Positions 1 to 8,666 of a stretch of DNA of 64,000 nucleotides are shown one piece after another (within the stretch, counting starts at the first letter, position 1; every line of letters begins with the position of its first letter). This DNA comes from Gracilaria domingensis (taxonomy: Eukaryota; Rhodophyta; Florideophyceae; Gracilariales; Gracilariaceae). The notes under the pieces are model-generated. The model searched no databases and had not been told where the DNA came from. It was given only the letters and a program-made list of their open reading frames with translations. The DNA lies in contig VCMS01000036.1 of assembly GCA_022539475.1 (NCBI GenBank), forward strand, positions 1 through 64,000, read 5' to 3'. Both the position numbers and the translations under genes were made by a program.

Positions 1-1719
1 TTGCATAGGTAGAAAGTTAATATTGATGGTTTAGTAATATATGTGACGTTTTGAATATTTTGATGATAGTTATGAAAAAGGTGAAATTAAAGGTTGAAAT
101 TGTTTGGCAATCTTGCTAACAGTTGTCGAAAGCTTATAATAAATCAGCTTCTGGTATTAAGGGATATGTCTCCAATTTGGGGCAACATGAACGTTTTTTT
201 GGCTTGCGATTTTTATTGTGTTGGTCGATTATAGCTATTGATCTACTCGCATCCTCATGTCAAAACGGCAACATGCGCGTGTGACACACGGCGCTTTTTT
301 TGAGACAAAGCCATCGTCTGCTACTTTGTGATGTAAACAGTGTTAGAGTTTTAAAAATAACGCCGAACGAGAAGTCTACAAAATCTGATATCTATATATG
401 AGAAAACAGGAACGTTTAGCTAATTCTATTTACATTTTCAAGCTGAGATTAGATCAAATCTATTTATAGAAATGGTAGCGGCGCCAACAGTAAGAGCTTT
501 GCGATAAAATATCTCTTCCGGCGCCACCATGAACTTGTACAACTTACTGATGGCAGGGCTCCAGCTGCACGGACATACACGTGGACTACTTCTACTAGAA
601 TGCCTAGTACAACAGTATCATCAAACTAGCGGCTTTTCTTACAGTACCACCCTTTCCCCGTCACCTCTCACTATCTTACAGAAGCTGGAAACAACGGAAT
701 GTCAGAACAGTTCCTAAACGCAGTGTTTCATGAACTCTAAAATTCTTCGTCACCTTTCTTTCACCCGGTGCAGTGCCGTGGTGGCTTCCTGTCACCCAAT
801 TTCAGCGTCAATAAAAGCAATTGAAAATCCGAAAAGGTTTTAACTTCTATGCAATGCAAAAGTAAATGCAAAGTTCGAGACGCACGTCAGATGTGGTGCT
901 GCAACAGATCTGACATGGCTTTTAAACTTCGGCGTCTGCGTGTGTCTTCGTGTCAGTGCGACTGCAACGATTGCAGACTGCGGCTACCAGCCTGGCAGGC
1001 TGAGCCTGCAACCCAAAGTATAAGACTCCCCAAAACAAGCAGACTTCCAGCCTTTGTTTTGCGTCAAAATTATTTCCCAGTCCTGATCAATGTCAGGAGT
1101 CTTTGACTCACATTATTGAGTCCCACAACACCCCAGAATCAGATATTCTCACAAGCAGCTCTGGTCGGCACTGCAGACTCCGCAAATTACGTCTATGTAT
1201 CCTGTACTACGCTCAGCAGCCCTCTATCTTAATACAAAGGAAACCGACGTAAGCACCAAAGCAAACTCAAACCGGCACTAATGATTCGCAAAAGCAGGTC
1301 ACGACTCTTGCGCAGGACGCGCAAACGTGTTCCGCCAGATAATCCGTTATAATTTCCAGGCTTTGTTACAAATAACAGCTGCAAGTACAATCAGGGCGCG
1401 CTTGGTTCTTTGTTTCATGCACCAAGAGGTTGGTTGTATGTTGTAACCATGGGCGACATACAAATCGAAGACGAGCCTTTAAAGCCAACAATGTCACTAC
1501 TGAAACCGATAAGGCAAACGAAGACAAATCTACAACCAGAGTTGTACCACAACAAAGAGCGAAACCGATCTGTGTGCCTCGAGAAAACAGAACCAGGTTG
1601 TTGCGCACAAAATACGTCAAATAAAATTCATCAAACCCAAAACCTCCAGTTCAGAGAATGTCTTCGCGAAGCGACACCGCTGTTTGTAGTGATTGAGCTG
1701 CTCAGCGCTCACGTTCATT
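1..1719. other. No recognised gene
   Basis: Only short open frames occur here. The longest with an ATG are 62 codons at 529-717 (+), which has a Kozak-like gccaccatg, and 85 codons at 849-1106 (+). Neither has a domain, repeat or composition I recognise. The 529 frame is preceded by two similar ggcgcca sites about 45 bp apart. I see no transposase, RNA gene or terminal repeat. Confidence 0.5.
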
Positions 1720-2454
1720 CATATAGCTTTGCCGCGCGAGCGATGAAAGCATAAAGAGAGGCAGGTAGTGCATTTGCACGTGCCTCCATCACCATAAGGG
1801 TCTGGTTTTGAACGTTAGCATCATGGTCGGGTGCTTGCGACACGAGGCTAGCAGCATGGGCGCCGACAGACGATGGAAGAGCGTGCGAAGCTTGCTGCTG
1901 AACGATAGATATTTCGGAAGTAACACCAGCTTGTGGGAATTGTTGGCCATGTGAAGCATCTTGGTTAGTCGCAGGTTGGTGCGCAGCGCCTTTGAAGGCG
2001 ACGAAACTTGTGCATTCGACACTATCGGGATCTGGACTGCTTTGTGCTGTGCGACAGGTGCCCTCAGATACTTCTGTCGGGCGTTGGGCGGCATATCGGC
2101 GAGAGCGGCCCGAAGTTTGGCGGAGGTTGCCTGATTGGCGTTCATTTGGAAGACACAGCGAAATGCATCGACATCCGTTGAGACGTTCGCAGTTGACCCT
2201 TCGCATGAATGACAGCCGGAGCAGATACGGGTGGCCGAACGGCCGTCGTCTTCGCGCCAGGAAGCATTGAGCTCCTTCTTTCCTTCGGGACCAAACGGAG
2301 AGCGTCTAGTGGCTCAGGAATTATTTCTCTCAGTTTCTTGCGCTTTCTTTTGCTCGATAGGTTTTTCGAATCGTTCTGCTGAGTTTGGTGTCGTTGCGAC
2401 TGAGGTTCTTGCGCTTGCTGCGGTTGCTGCTGCGATTGCGGCGGCTGCTACCGA

Positions 2455-2484
<30 letters not shown>
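2455..2484. repeat. CTG/CAG trinucleotide tract
   Basis: About ten uninterrupted TGC/GCT triplets on the plus strand encode poly-Gln on the minus strand inside the MED15-like remnant. It is flanked by imperfect CAA/CAG-derived sequence, as expected for a coding glutamine tract. Confidence 0.85.
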
Positions 2485-2488
<4 letters not shown>

Positions 2489-2527
2489 GTTGTCCTTGTA
2501 ACAATTGCTGTTAATAAGGTTCGTGCA

Positions 2528-2655
2528 CTAATATTTGTTGCTGCAGCATCTGATGGCGTTGCAGCTGCTGTTGCCGTTTCCGTTGTAGCAGTGCTCTTGA
2601 TGACGTCCCCGCTCTAATATTTGTTGCTGCAGCATCTGATGGCGTTGCAACTGCT
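2528..2655. repeat. 86-bp offset tandem duplication
   Basis: A stretch of about 40 bases starting ctaatatttgttgctgcagc at 2528 recurs with one mismatch at 2614, an offset of 86 bp. Because 86 is not a multiple of three, the duplication shifts the reading frame of the Gln-rich remnant it lies in. Both copies encode the same short peptide (LQRHQMLQQQIL) in different frames. Confidence 0.85.
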
Positions 2656-3088
2656 TTTGTGACAACATTTGTTGGTGCTGAATGTATTGATTCTGCACTT
2701 GTAGATGAGAAGCGGACAGAGCCTGTACGGCAGGCATAATTTGCATACCTGCCATGCCTTGTACATTCTGCATGGCGGGCACGGGTTGAACGCCCTGTGC
2801 GACTCCTGCTGCGGCCGCGCCTTGTTCGGCGGCGCCCATTTGCTGATTTCGGCCGCGGGGAGACTGTTCCATGCGGCGCAGGCCCTCTGAGATCTTTTCA
2901 ATGTAGTCATTACGACTTAGGTCGTTCTCGAAGACGCCCATTTTGAAACCTCGCGATTAAACCTTGAGATCTGCGAGATCAAACTTAGGCTGACAAGTTT
3001 CGAGTAGCTTGACAAGGATATCTTGACAGATGTTAATACGGTCGTTTTTTTTTATCTCTTGTTTCCAGCTTGCCTGCTCTGGCTCCAT

Positions 3089-3480
3089 GGTGACAGAGAA
3101 GGCAAATCAAAGCGCGACGCGGATATGATAAAACGTATATAAGGGTAACGGCGGGTGGGAGCTCAACGAAGCAAGACAAGCAAAGAAGAGGGGTGGGGAA
3201 GAGAATTCAAGCTCCGCAAGACAGCGGCAGGCAACAAGAACAAGCGAGCGCCGTTGCCACTAGAAGCGCCTCCAACGAACAAACTCTTGCGGGGGGCAGG
3301 GTAGAAGTGGGGGTGACGTTTTGTTGTGTTGTGTAGTTGAAACATTGCAAGGAACAAAGTGTTCCAAGCTGCTACGCATCAACCGTTATCTTCATCTTTG
3401 TGGCCGCCGTCTGCAGTCATCGCTTTCAAACTATTGTCACAAGTTTACAGGCGCTTGTCTTTCTACATCCTCCTTCTATC
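3089..3480. other. Spacer between MED15-like remnant and hAT tail
   Basis: No convincing coding sequence. The segment probably contains the 5' flank of the MED15-like remnant and the 3' end of the hAT element, whose reading frame would end at a stop near 3476-3481. I could not find the hAT terminal inverted repeat. Confidence 0.4.
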
Positions 3481-3498
3481 CGAAAAAATCCCGCTTGG

Positions 3499-3717
3499 TA
3501 TGCTGATCTGCAGACGTACGCCTTCTTCGAGATGCACGAAACACGAGAACGGCCCCACACACGATCGGTAAGGATCCTCGTCCCCCTCCGATCGGTTCTG
3601 GCTTTATTGTTTTTCTGCACTGAAATGCTGACATCTCTCTAATTCGAACTACCTACACTGTCATCACGGCGCAGATGTTTCAGGACAAAACGCTGAAGCA
3701 GGCTCAAGATGGTTACA
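3499..3717 (-). repeat. 3' LTR of the intact gypsy element
   Basis: 219 bp, identical to 8448-8666. It lies 19 bp downstream of the pol stop. The terminal dinucleotides in element orientation are TG and TA rather than TG and CA. The boundary is set by the CTTGG target duplication. Confidence 0.95.
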
Positions 3718-3736
3718 GCGGTCTCAGAAACAATTC

Positions 3737-6700
3737 TCAGTTGGTTTCTTCAAAAGAACACAATCTTTGAGCTCGCTTCTTAAGTTCGCGCTTCTTAGCA
3801 GTGTAGAGATAGTCCTGTAGAAGCCCAGGGAGATTCTCGCTGATATTAACAAGCGGCTCCCAAGTCCGGTCCATGTCATCTGGCAAACCTTCCCATTCAA
3901 CAAGTATCTCAACTCCAGTAGGCCCGTCTCTTATATCGCAGAGTGTTCTAGCAATTTGCACTTCAGCCTCATTTGATCGCGCGTATTCCAAAAGTTGTGG
4001 ATTAACATTTTGACCGTCTAGATCCGCACGATATAGTATTAGTCGTGAGACATGCACGAGTTGTTTCTTCTTGTTGATCATATCTTCAATTTCAAAGATC
4101 CAATCTGACTTTGTTGAAATAACTCGCCGCGGACCTTTCCACTGGAATTGCAGCTTATGAGTGCGATTTGGACGCGCCTCTCGTACAAGGACAAAACAAC
4201 CAACATCAATCTCGCTTCTGCGGACATTAGTCTTCTGGTTGTGTCGATCAATTTGCTTCTGACGATTTTCTGTGACATTATGGCAGACTTTCTTGTGCAT
4301 TTCATCAAGAGCTTCTTGCATTTCTTCTATTTTAATCAGCTGTCTCATTCGAAGCTCGTCTTGCGTAGTGGCGTGAACAAATTGATGTACAGGCCAGGCT
4401 CTCATCAAGGGCCTAACCGGTACATGTCCTGTAAAGACTTCGAGGGGGGTTCTGTAGACCGTCGCGTTTTCTTCTGATCGTCTCCCTAACCTCTTGAGCG
4501 GTGCATGGTTGAGAACGCTTTGGACACTTTCCACCACTCTTGGCCATTCCTTCTGGTTCATCCGCCATTCAGAGAGCAAGGCCTTGCAGGCTCTTAATAC
4601 CTCTCTACAGACTCTTTCAACTGATCCATTGCTCCAAGGGCAGTACGGACTCGTGAAGTAGTGAGAGTATTGGAACTCTTCAGACAATAGGTTCAGTAAC
4701 TGATTCTTGAAATGTGCACCTTGGTCTGTTACTAACCACTCCCATCCTCCGAATGAAGCGATCCACATGCTCAATGCTTCTGCGACTGTTGTACTGTCCG
4801 CTTTGATACATGGCCAAAGCCAAACGTAAGAGGATAGATCATCTCGAATGATTAGTATGTATTTTTGCGTCGTTGTACTCTCTCCCATGTAAAGAAAGTC
4901 ACAATGCAGGATTTCGTTCGGGCGTGAGGCATGCAATGCATTTCCAAATGGTCTTGGGATACGCCCTCCCGCTCTTGAGATGAGGCAGTGAATGCATCCG
5001 TTGACAAAACGTCGCACATCTTCTTTCTGAGATTTCCAAAACACTTGTTCTCGTAGGACGCTGAGCGTTGCATCGATACCTCGATGTCCACCGTGACCGC
5101 AGTGAGCTACTACCATGAACTTCAAAAGGAGTTCTTTGTCACTCTCTGGAACAAAAAAGGCTTCTCCCACAAGCCATGTCAGTGTTTCGTCATCCCATCG
5201 GAGGCCTTCGCAATAATCGGCAGTTATTCCTGCCTCCTGTTGTGCATCTCGCACCATTTCAATTGTGGGCCATAGGAAGTCCTTCGGGGTGGGGACAATT
5301 TGTTGCGATTGGATCACCAGACTGTGTATAGAACCTAATTTCAATTGTGGACCAACTCTGTACGCTTTGGTCCAACGCGTTAGCATATCGGCGAAGATAT
5401 TTAGTTCCCCAGCTATGTGTTCTATGTGATAGTCAAAGCGTGCCAAGAATAATGCCCATCGTTGTACTTTCGTCACTACATGCCGTCCGAGATTTGGCTC
5501 AAACGCATGAGGATTGAAGACAAAGAGCAAATTACGGTGGTCAGTGAAGATATGAACCGGGTTCTCGCCAAAAAAGAGGTAATCAAGTTTGCGAAACACC
5601 TGGTATATTGCATAAGCCTCTTTCTCCGGCGTGCTCCATCGTTGCTGTGCCGTGGAGAATGCTTGCCCAACGAACGCCAACGGAGTGTGTTGTTGCTCTG
5701 ATATGGGCTTATTGAAGTCTGAAGTAGGTACCTGTGTTACAACACCCGACCAGTAACGATCCGAAGCATCCGTGAAAATGCATATTGTGTGATCAGGCTT
5801 AGGGTAGGAGAGGTGAACGGCTCGACGTAGTCTTTCTTGCAACGTCCTAAACGTTTCTTCATGTTGCCTACTCCACCCAATATCCTTTAGAGACACACGC
5901 TGCACAGATTTCTTGGTTCGCTTACCAGAAGTTTTGTATGCTTTCTCCAGTATCTCCGTTAAAGGCATTAGCAACTTTGAGGCGTCCGGGATGCATTGCG
6001 ACATCCACCGGACGCAGTGCACAAATTCACACAATTCTGCTGCAGTTCGTGGTTCTTCAATGTCTTTGAGAGCCTCCACTCGAGAGGGATCTAGACGATA
6101 GCCGTTCTCATTGACTACGCGCCCACACCACTTCACCTCCTTCGTAAATAGAGAGCTCTTCTTAATAGAAATATAAAGGCCCTTCTCAACACAGATTTGG
6201 AAGAATCTCTCTAGTATATCCAGAAGTTCCTTCTCATCAGTCGCGTAGATAATGAAGTCATCAATCCAGAGCTTAAAATTCTGTTGAAGCTCTGCGAATG
6301 CTGTTTGCACACATCTTTGGAAGTGCGGGACAGCATTTGTTAGTCCCATGAGCACTCTTCGTGAGGAGTAGATCCCTGTTGGGCTAATTACGCCACATTT
6401 GTCATAAGAGTTAGGGTCTAGTGGTACTTGCCAGTACCCGGATACGAAATCTATGACCGCAAAAACTTTGCTCCCGGCAAAGTCATGGATCTCGGAATCC
6501 ACATGCGGCATTGGCCATACGAGCTTCTCTGTAGCGGAGTTTACAGGACGTAAGTCGACAGTCATTCTGAACTTCGCTTTAGAACTTGGTTTAGCAACCA
6601 CAAGCGGGGCCGCTAGCCATTTTGCTTCTGGGTAAGGCATCATGAAGTTCATGTCCACTAGCTTGTTGATAAAGGCATCTAGAAATATCCGCTGTGCAGG

Positions 6701-6820
6701 CGGATATCTGCGCACTTTCACCTTGATTGGCTTCCGTTCTTTATACGTTTGTATGTGTAACGGAGGGAATTTGGCTGGGGGCGACTTTCCCAGCCTTAGT
6801 CGAAAATTGGCTTCTACGTC
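3737..6820 (-). CDS. Pol polyprotein: RT, RNase H, integrase, chromodomain
   Basis: The frame is open from 6820 to the TGA at 3737-3739 (about 1,027 codons), with no ATG near its start. The first GTG is at 6719-6721, and residue numbers here count from it. RT: D91 in VIDF and the catalytic IDD at 153-155 (LWIDDFIIYA). RNase H: D318 (FTDAS), E366, D394 (FTDH), D445. Integrase: H540/H546 with C576 and C579 (zinc-binding HHCC), and the DDE triad D608 (HCDF), D666 (VTDQG), E702 (SNGSVERV). The C-terminal chromodomain at about 918-972 ends with a TWEP block; chromodomains in such elements guide integration to marked chromatin. All catalytic residues are present. It is probably made as a Gag-Pol fusion by frameshifting or by reinitiation. 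Confidence 0.95.
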   Translation of the reverse strand, partial: DVEANFRLRLGKSPPAKFPPLHIQTYKERKPIKVKVRRYPPAQRIFLDAFINKLVDMNFMMPYPEAKWLAAPLVVAKPSSKAKFRMTVDLRPVNSATEKLVWPMPHVDSEIHDFAGSKVFAVIDFVSGYWQVPLDPNSYDKCGVISPTGIYSSRRVLMGLTNAVPHFQRCVQTAFAELQQNFKLWIDDFIIYATDEKELLDILERFFQICVEKGLYISIKKSSLFTKEVKWCGRVVNENGYRLDPSRVEALKDIEEPRTAAELCEFVHCVRWMSQCIPDASKLLMPLTEILEKAYKTSGKRTKKSVQRVSLKDIGWSRQHEETFRTLQERLRRAVHLSYPKPDHTICIFTDASDRYWSGVVTQVPTSDFNKPISEQQHTPLAFVGQAFSTAQQRWSTPEKEAYAIYQVFRKLDYLFFGENPVHIFTDHRNLLFVFNPHAFEPNLGRHVVTKVQRWALFLARFDYHIEHIAGELNIFADMLTRWTKAYRVGPQLKLGSIHSLVIQSQQIVPTPKDFLWPTIEMVRDAQQEAGITADYCEGLRWDDETLTWLVGEAFFVPESDKELLLKFMVVAHCGHGGHRGIDATLSVLREQVFWKSQKEDVRRFVNGCIHCLISRAGGRIPRPFGNALHASRPNEILHCDFLYMGESTTTQKYILIIRDDLSSYVWLWPCIKADSTTVAEALSMWIASFGGWEWLVTDQGAHFKNQLLNLLSEEFQYSHYFTSPYCPWSNGSVERVCREVLRACKALLSEWRMNQKEWPRVVESVQSVLNHAPLKRLGRRSEENATVYRTPLEVFTGHVPVRPLMRAWPVHQFVHATTQDELRMRQLIKIEEMQEALDEMHKKVCHNVTENRQKQIDRHNQKTNVRRSEIDVGCFVLVREARPNRTHKLQFQWKGPRRVISTKSDWIFEIEDMINKKKQLVHVSRLILYRADLDGQNVNPQLLEYARSNEAEVQIARTLCDIRDGPTGVEILVEWEGLPDDMDRTWEPLVNISENLPGLLQDYLYTAKKRELKKRAQRLCSFEETN

Positions 6821-6823
6821 TCA
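6812..6823 (-). promoter_or_regulatory. gag/pol frame-change window
   Basis: On the minus strand the gag frame reads ttt gag acg tag while the pol frame opens right after a TGA at 6821-6823. The two frames overlap by only about 7 nt, so a -1 shift would have to occur on gag-acg, just before the stop. No classic X-XXY-YYZ heptamer is visible. Stop-coupled reinitiation is an alternative. Confidence 0.5.
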
Positions 6824-8403
6824 AAGCAAGCACGAAGCCTAGTCTGACCCTGATCTGTAAGACCATTGGCCTTTGCGTCGTCAAGCGACTTAGCCATAGC
6901 ACTTTGAATCTCTGATTCAGAATCCTCTCCGACGTCAAGATAGATATCATCGTCTACTTCGTCTTCAGAGTCTGGCTCGCCGTGAACGATACCCTGAAGC
7001 GACACTGAGGATATTTTGTTGACTTCATCATCACGCTCCATTTCGATGTTTGAAGACGCATACAGAATAGGAATGTCGACATCCTCTCCCACTTTAGACA
7101 TTGCTGCTGTTAGGAGTACACGATTATTCAGACCGAGGGCATTGAGTAACTGTCTGCCAATGACAATACCCGATGTGCTCTCATTCGCGATCAACCAGTC
7201 AACATTTCTTAGTATCATGGACTTTCCATGTCTAATCTCCAGTGACACATCTGCGGTGACCTTCAAATCGCATGTTATGGGTGGAGCGCTCTTGTTGAAC
7301 ACGTCAAATACAGCCTGGCGTGCCAACTTGTGAACAGACTTCACACCGTCAAGTTTTCGCAACTGTATGTAAAATTCCTTGGGCATGATGTTGGCAGACG
7401 CTCCCTGATCAGCGGTCACTTCTGCCTCCAATTTGCCTCTACAGAAAGTAGCTTCAAACACAGTAGAGGAACGTTCGACGTTACCATCTATCTTCTTGAC
7501 GGATTTATTCTCCGTTCGTTTCTCCTTGCTTTCTCTGTACTTCTTGAGGAAAGCCTTCTTTTCTTCTTCAGTAGAATTAGGACATTTATTGATAAAATGC
7601 CTCTGTCCACTGCACTTGGATTTATTCCAACACAAAGGAACTTCCTTACGAGGTTTGACACTTCGCTTTTGTTCTTCATCCTCTCGCTTGCGCTTCGATG
7701 AGGGTGAAAAATCAGTATTGATCGGCATAATGGAATCGTGGACAACATGATTTTTGTTTCTGCGAACATACTCATACTTGTCTGCTTCTTCTGCTAGCCG
7801 TCGAACATAAGCACCAAAGTTCTTCTTATGTAGTCCCACGTGTGACTCAATTCGTAGAATCCCTTCCATATGCTCTTGGAATCTGCGAGGTTTAGTTCTC
7901 TCTCGAATATGTTTGATGGCAACCTCTGGATTTTTGGTGATAGCATCAGAATAGCCATTGTCTCGCAAGGCATTTCGGTACTTTACAACCAAATTGAATA
8001 CACGTCCTTCAGCGTCGTCGATGCTCATATCCATCTTGACGTCTTTGACGATTTTGTCCCAATGATCTACGCGGATCTTGTTCTCCGCTATTTTAGATCT
8101 TTCAATGAGACAGGACTTGATCATGTCATCGGTTATGTCCTCTGAAGACTCCGCTTCCATGAATTTTCCTTCGATCATCGTCTCCAAAACGGTCTCAGTT
8201 ACCCTCATTTTCCATGACACAGGAATGATGTTAAGGCCTTCTTTATTCTTTTCAAGAATTTGCTCTTCATATCGCTTGCGTTTGCGAATGAACTGCGCAA
8301 TTGAGGCCACATCAATCTGTTCCAATTGCGGAGCTTCAATTCCTACAACTGTAGTTTGGTGAACATGTGCTTCCGAATCGGTGCTGTTTTCGTTTTCCGT
8401 CAT
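6814..8403 (-). CDS. Gag-protease polyprotein of gypsy element
   Basis: A 529-codon frame from the ATG at 8403. The N-terminal half is charged and helical, as in Gag capsid proteins. A zinc knuckle of unusual spacing follows (C258-x5-C264-x4-H269-x4-C274), then a Lys/Glu-rich linker. The retropepsin-like domain has its active-site loop at D332, reading ADQGASANIM. Gln therefore replaces the usual Thr or Ser of D-T/S-G. A second conserved retropepsin block (GIVIGRQLLNALG) lies about 85 residues later. The tail is acidic. The frame ends at TAG 6814-6816, immediately before pol in the -1 frame. No ortholog-level name can be given. Its intactness implies function. Confidence 0.9.
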   Translation of the reverse strand: MTENENSTDSEAHVHQTTVVGIEAPQLEQIDVASIAQFIRKRKRYEEQILEKNKEGLNIIPVSWKMRVTETVLETMIEGKFMEAESSEDITDDMIKSCLIERSKIAENKIRVDHWDKIVKDVKMDMSIDDAEGRVFNLVVKYRNALRDNGYSDAITKNPEVAIKHIRERTKPRRFQEHMEGILRIESHVGLHKKNFGAYVRRLAEEADKYEYVRRNKNHVVHDSIMPINTDFSPSSKRKREDEEQKRSVKPRKEVPLCWNKSKCSGQRHFINKCPNSTEEEKKAFLKKYRESKEKRTENKSVKKIDGNVERSSTVFEATFCRGKLEAEVTADQGASANIMPKEFYIQLRKLDGVKSVHKLARQAVFDVFNKSAPPITCDLKVTADVSLEIRHGKSMILRNVDWLIANESTSGIVIGRQLLNALGLNNRVLLTAAMSKVGEDVDIPILYASSNIEMERDDEVNKISSVSLQGIVHGEPDSEDEVDDDIYLDVGEDSESEIQSAMAKSLDDAKANGLTDQGQTRLRACFET

Positions 8404-8447
8404 CCTTGAAAGCAAGAAATGCAAATCAATTTCGCGAAAGTTATAAC

Positions 8448-8666
8448 TATGCTGATCTGCAGACGTACGCCTTCTTCGAGATGCACGAAACACGAGAACG
8501 GCCCCACACACGATCGGTAAGGATCCTCGTCCCCCTCCGATCGGTTCTGGCTTTATTGTTTTTCTGCACTGAAATGCTGACATCTCTCTAATTCGAACTA
8601 CCTACACTGTCATCACGGCGCAGATGTTTCAGGACAAAACGCTGAAGCAGGCTCAAGATGGTTACA
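8448..8666 (-). repeat. 5' LTR of the intact gypsy element
   Basis: 219 bp, identical to 3499-3717. It should hold the element promoter. An open frame in register with gag starts inside this LTR at 8583, but the ATG at 8403, 45 bp into the internal region, is the more likely Gag start because the LTR-encoded part looks unlike protein. Confidence 0.95.

Larger units (their letters stand above)
1720..3088 (-). pseudogene. MED15-like (KIX plus Gln-rich) gene remnant
   Basis: Read on the minus strand from the ATG at 3088, the first about 75 codons look like the KIX domain of Mediator subunit 15: a WKQEIKKNDRINIC stretch, then FENDLSRNDYIEKISEGL ending near 2880. KIX domains of MED15 bind activators in the Mediator complex. 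A long Gln/Met-rich region follows (2400-2800), including a pure poly-Gln run, then a Lys/Arg-rich piece and a Gln/Ala-rich tail to about 1720. The frame is broken by TAA at 2957-2959, TAA at 2511-2513, TAG at 2448-2450 and at least two frame changes, one of them matching an 86-bp duplication. The three stops fall where Gln is expected. The KIX assignment rests on pattern recognition and could be another Gln-rich co-activator. The gene looks dead, unless introns remove the breaks. Confidence 0.45.

Noticed and set aside
2231-2617. Plus-strand Ala-rich 128-codon frame
   Set aside because: It is the shadow of the CAG/poly-Gln region read on the opposite strand.
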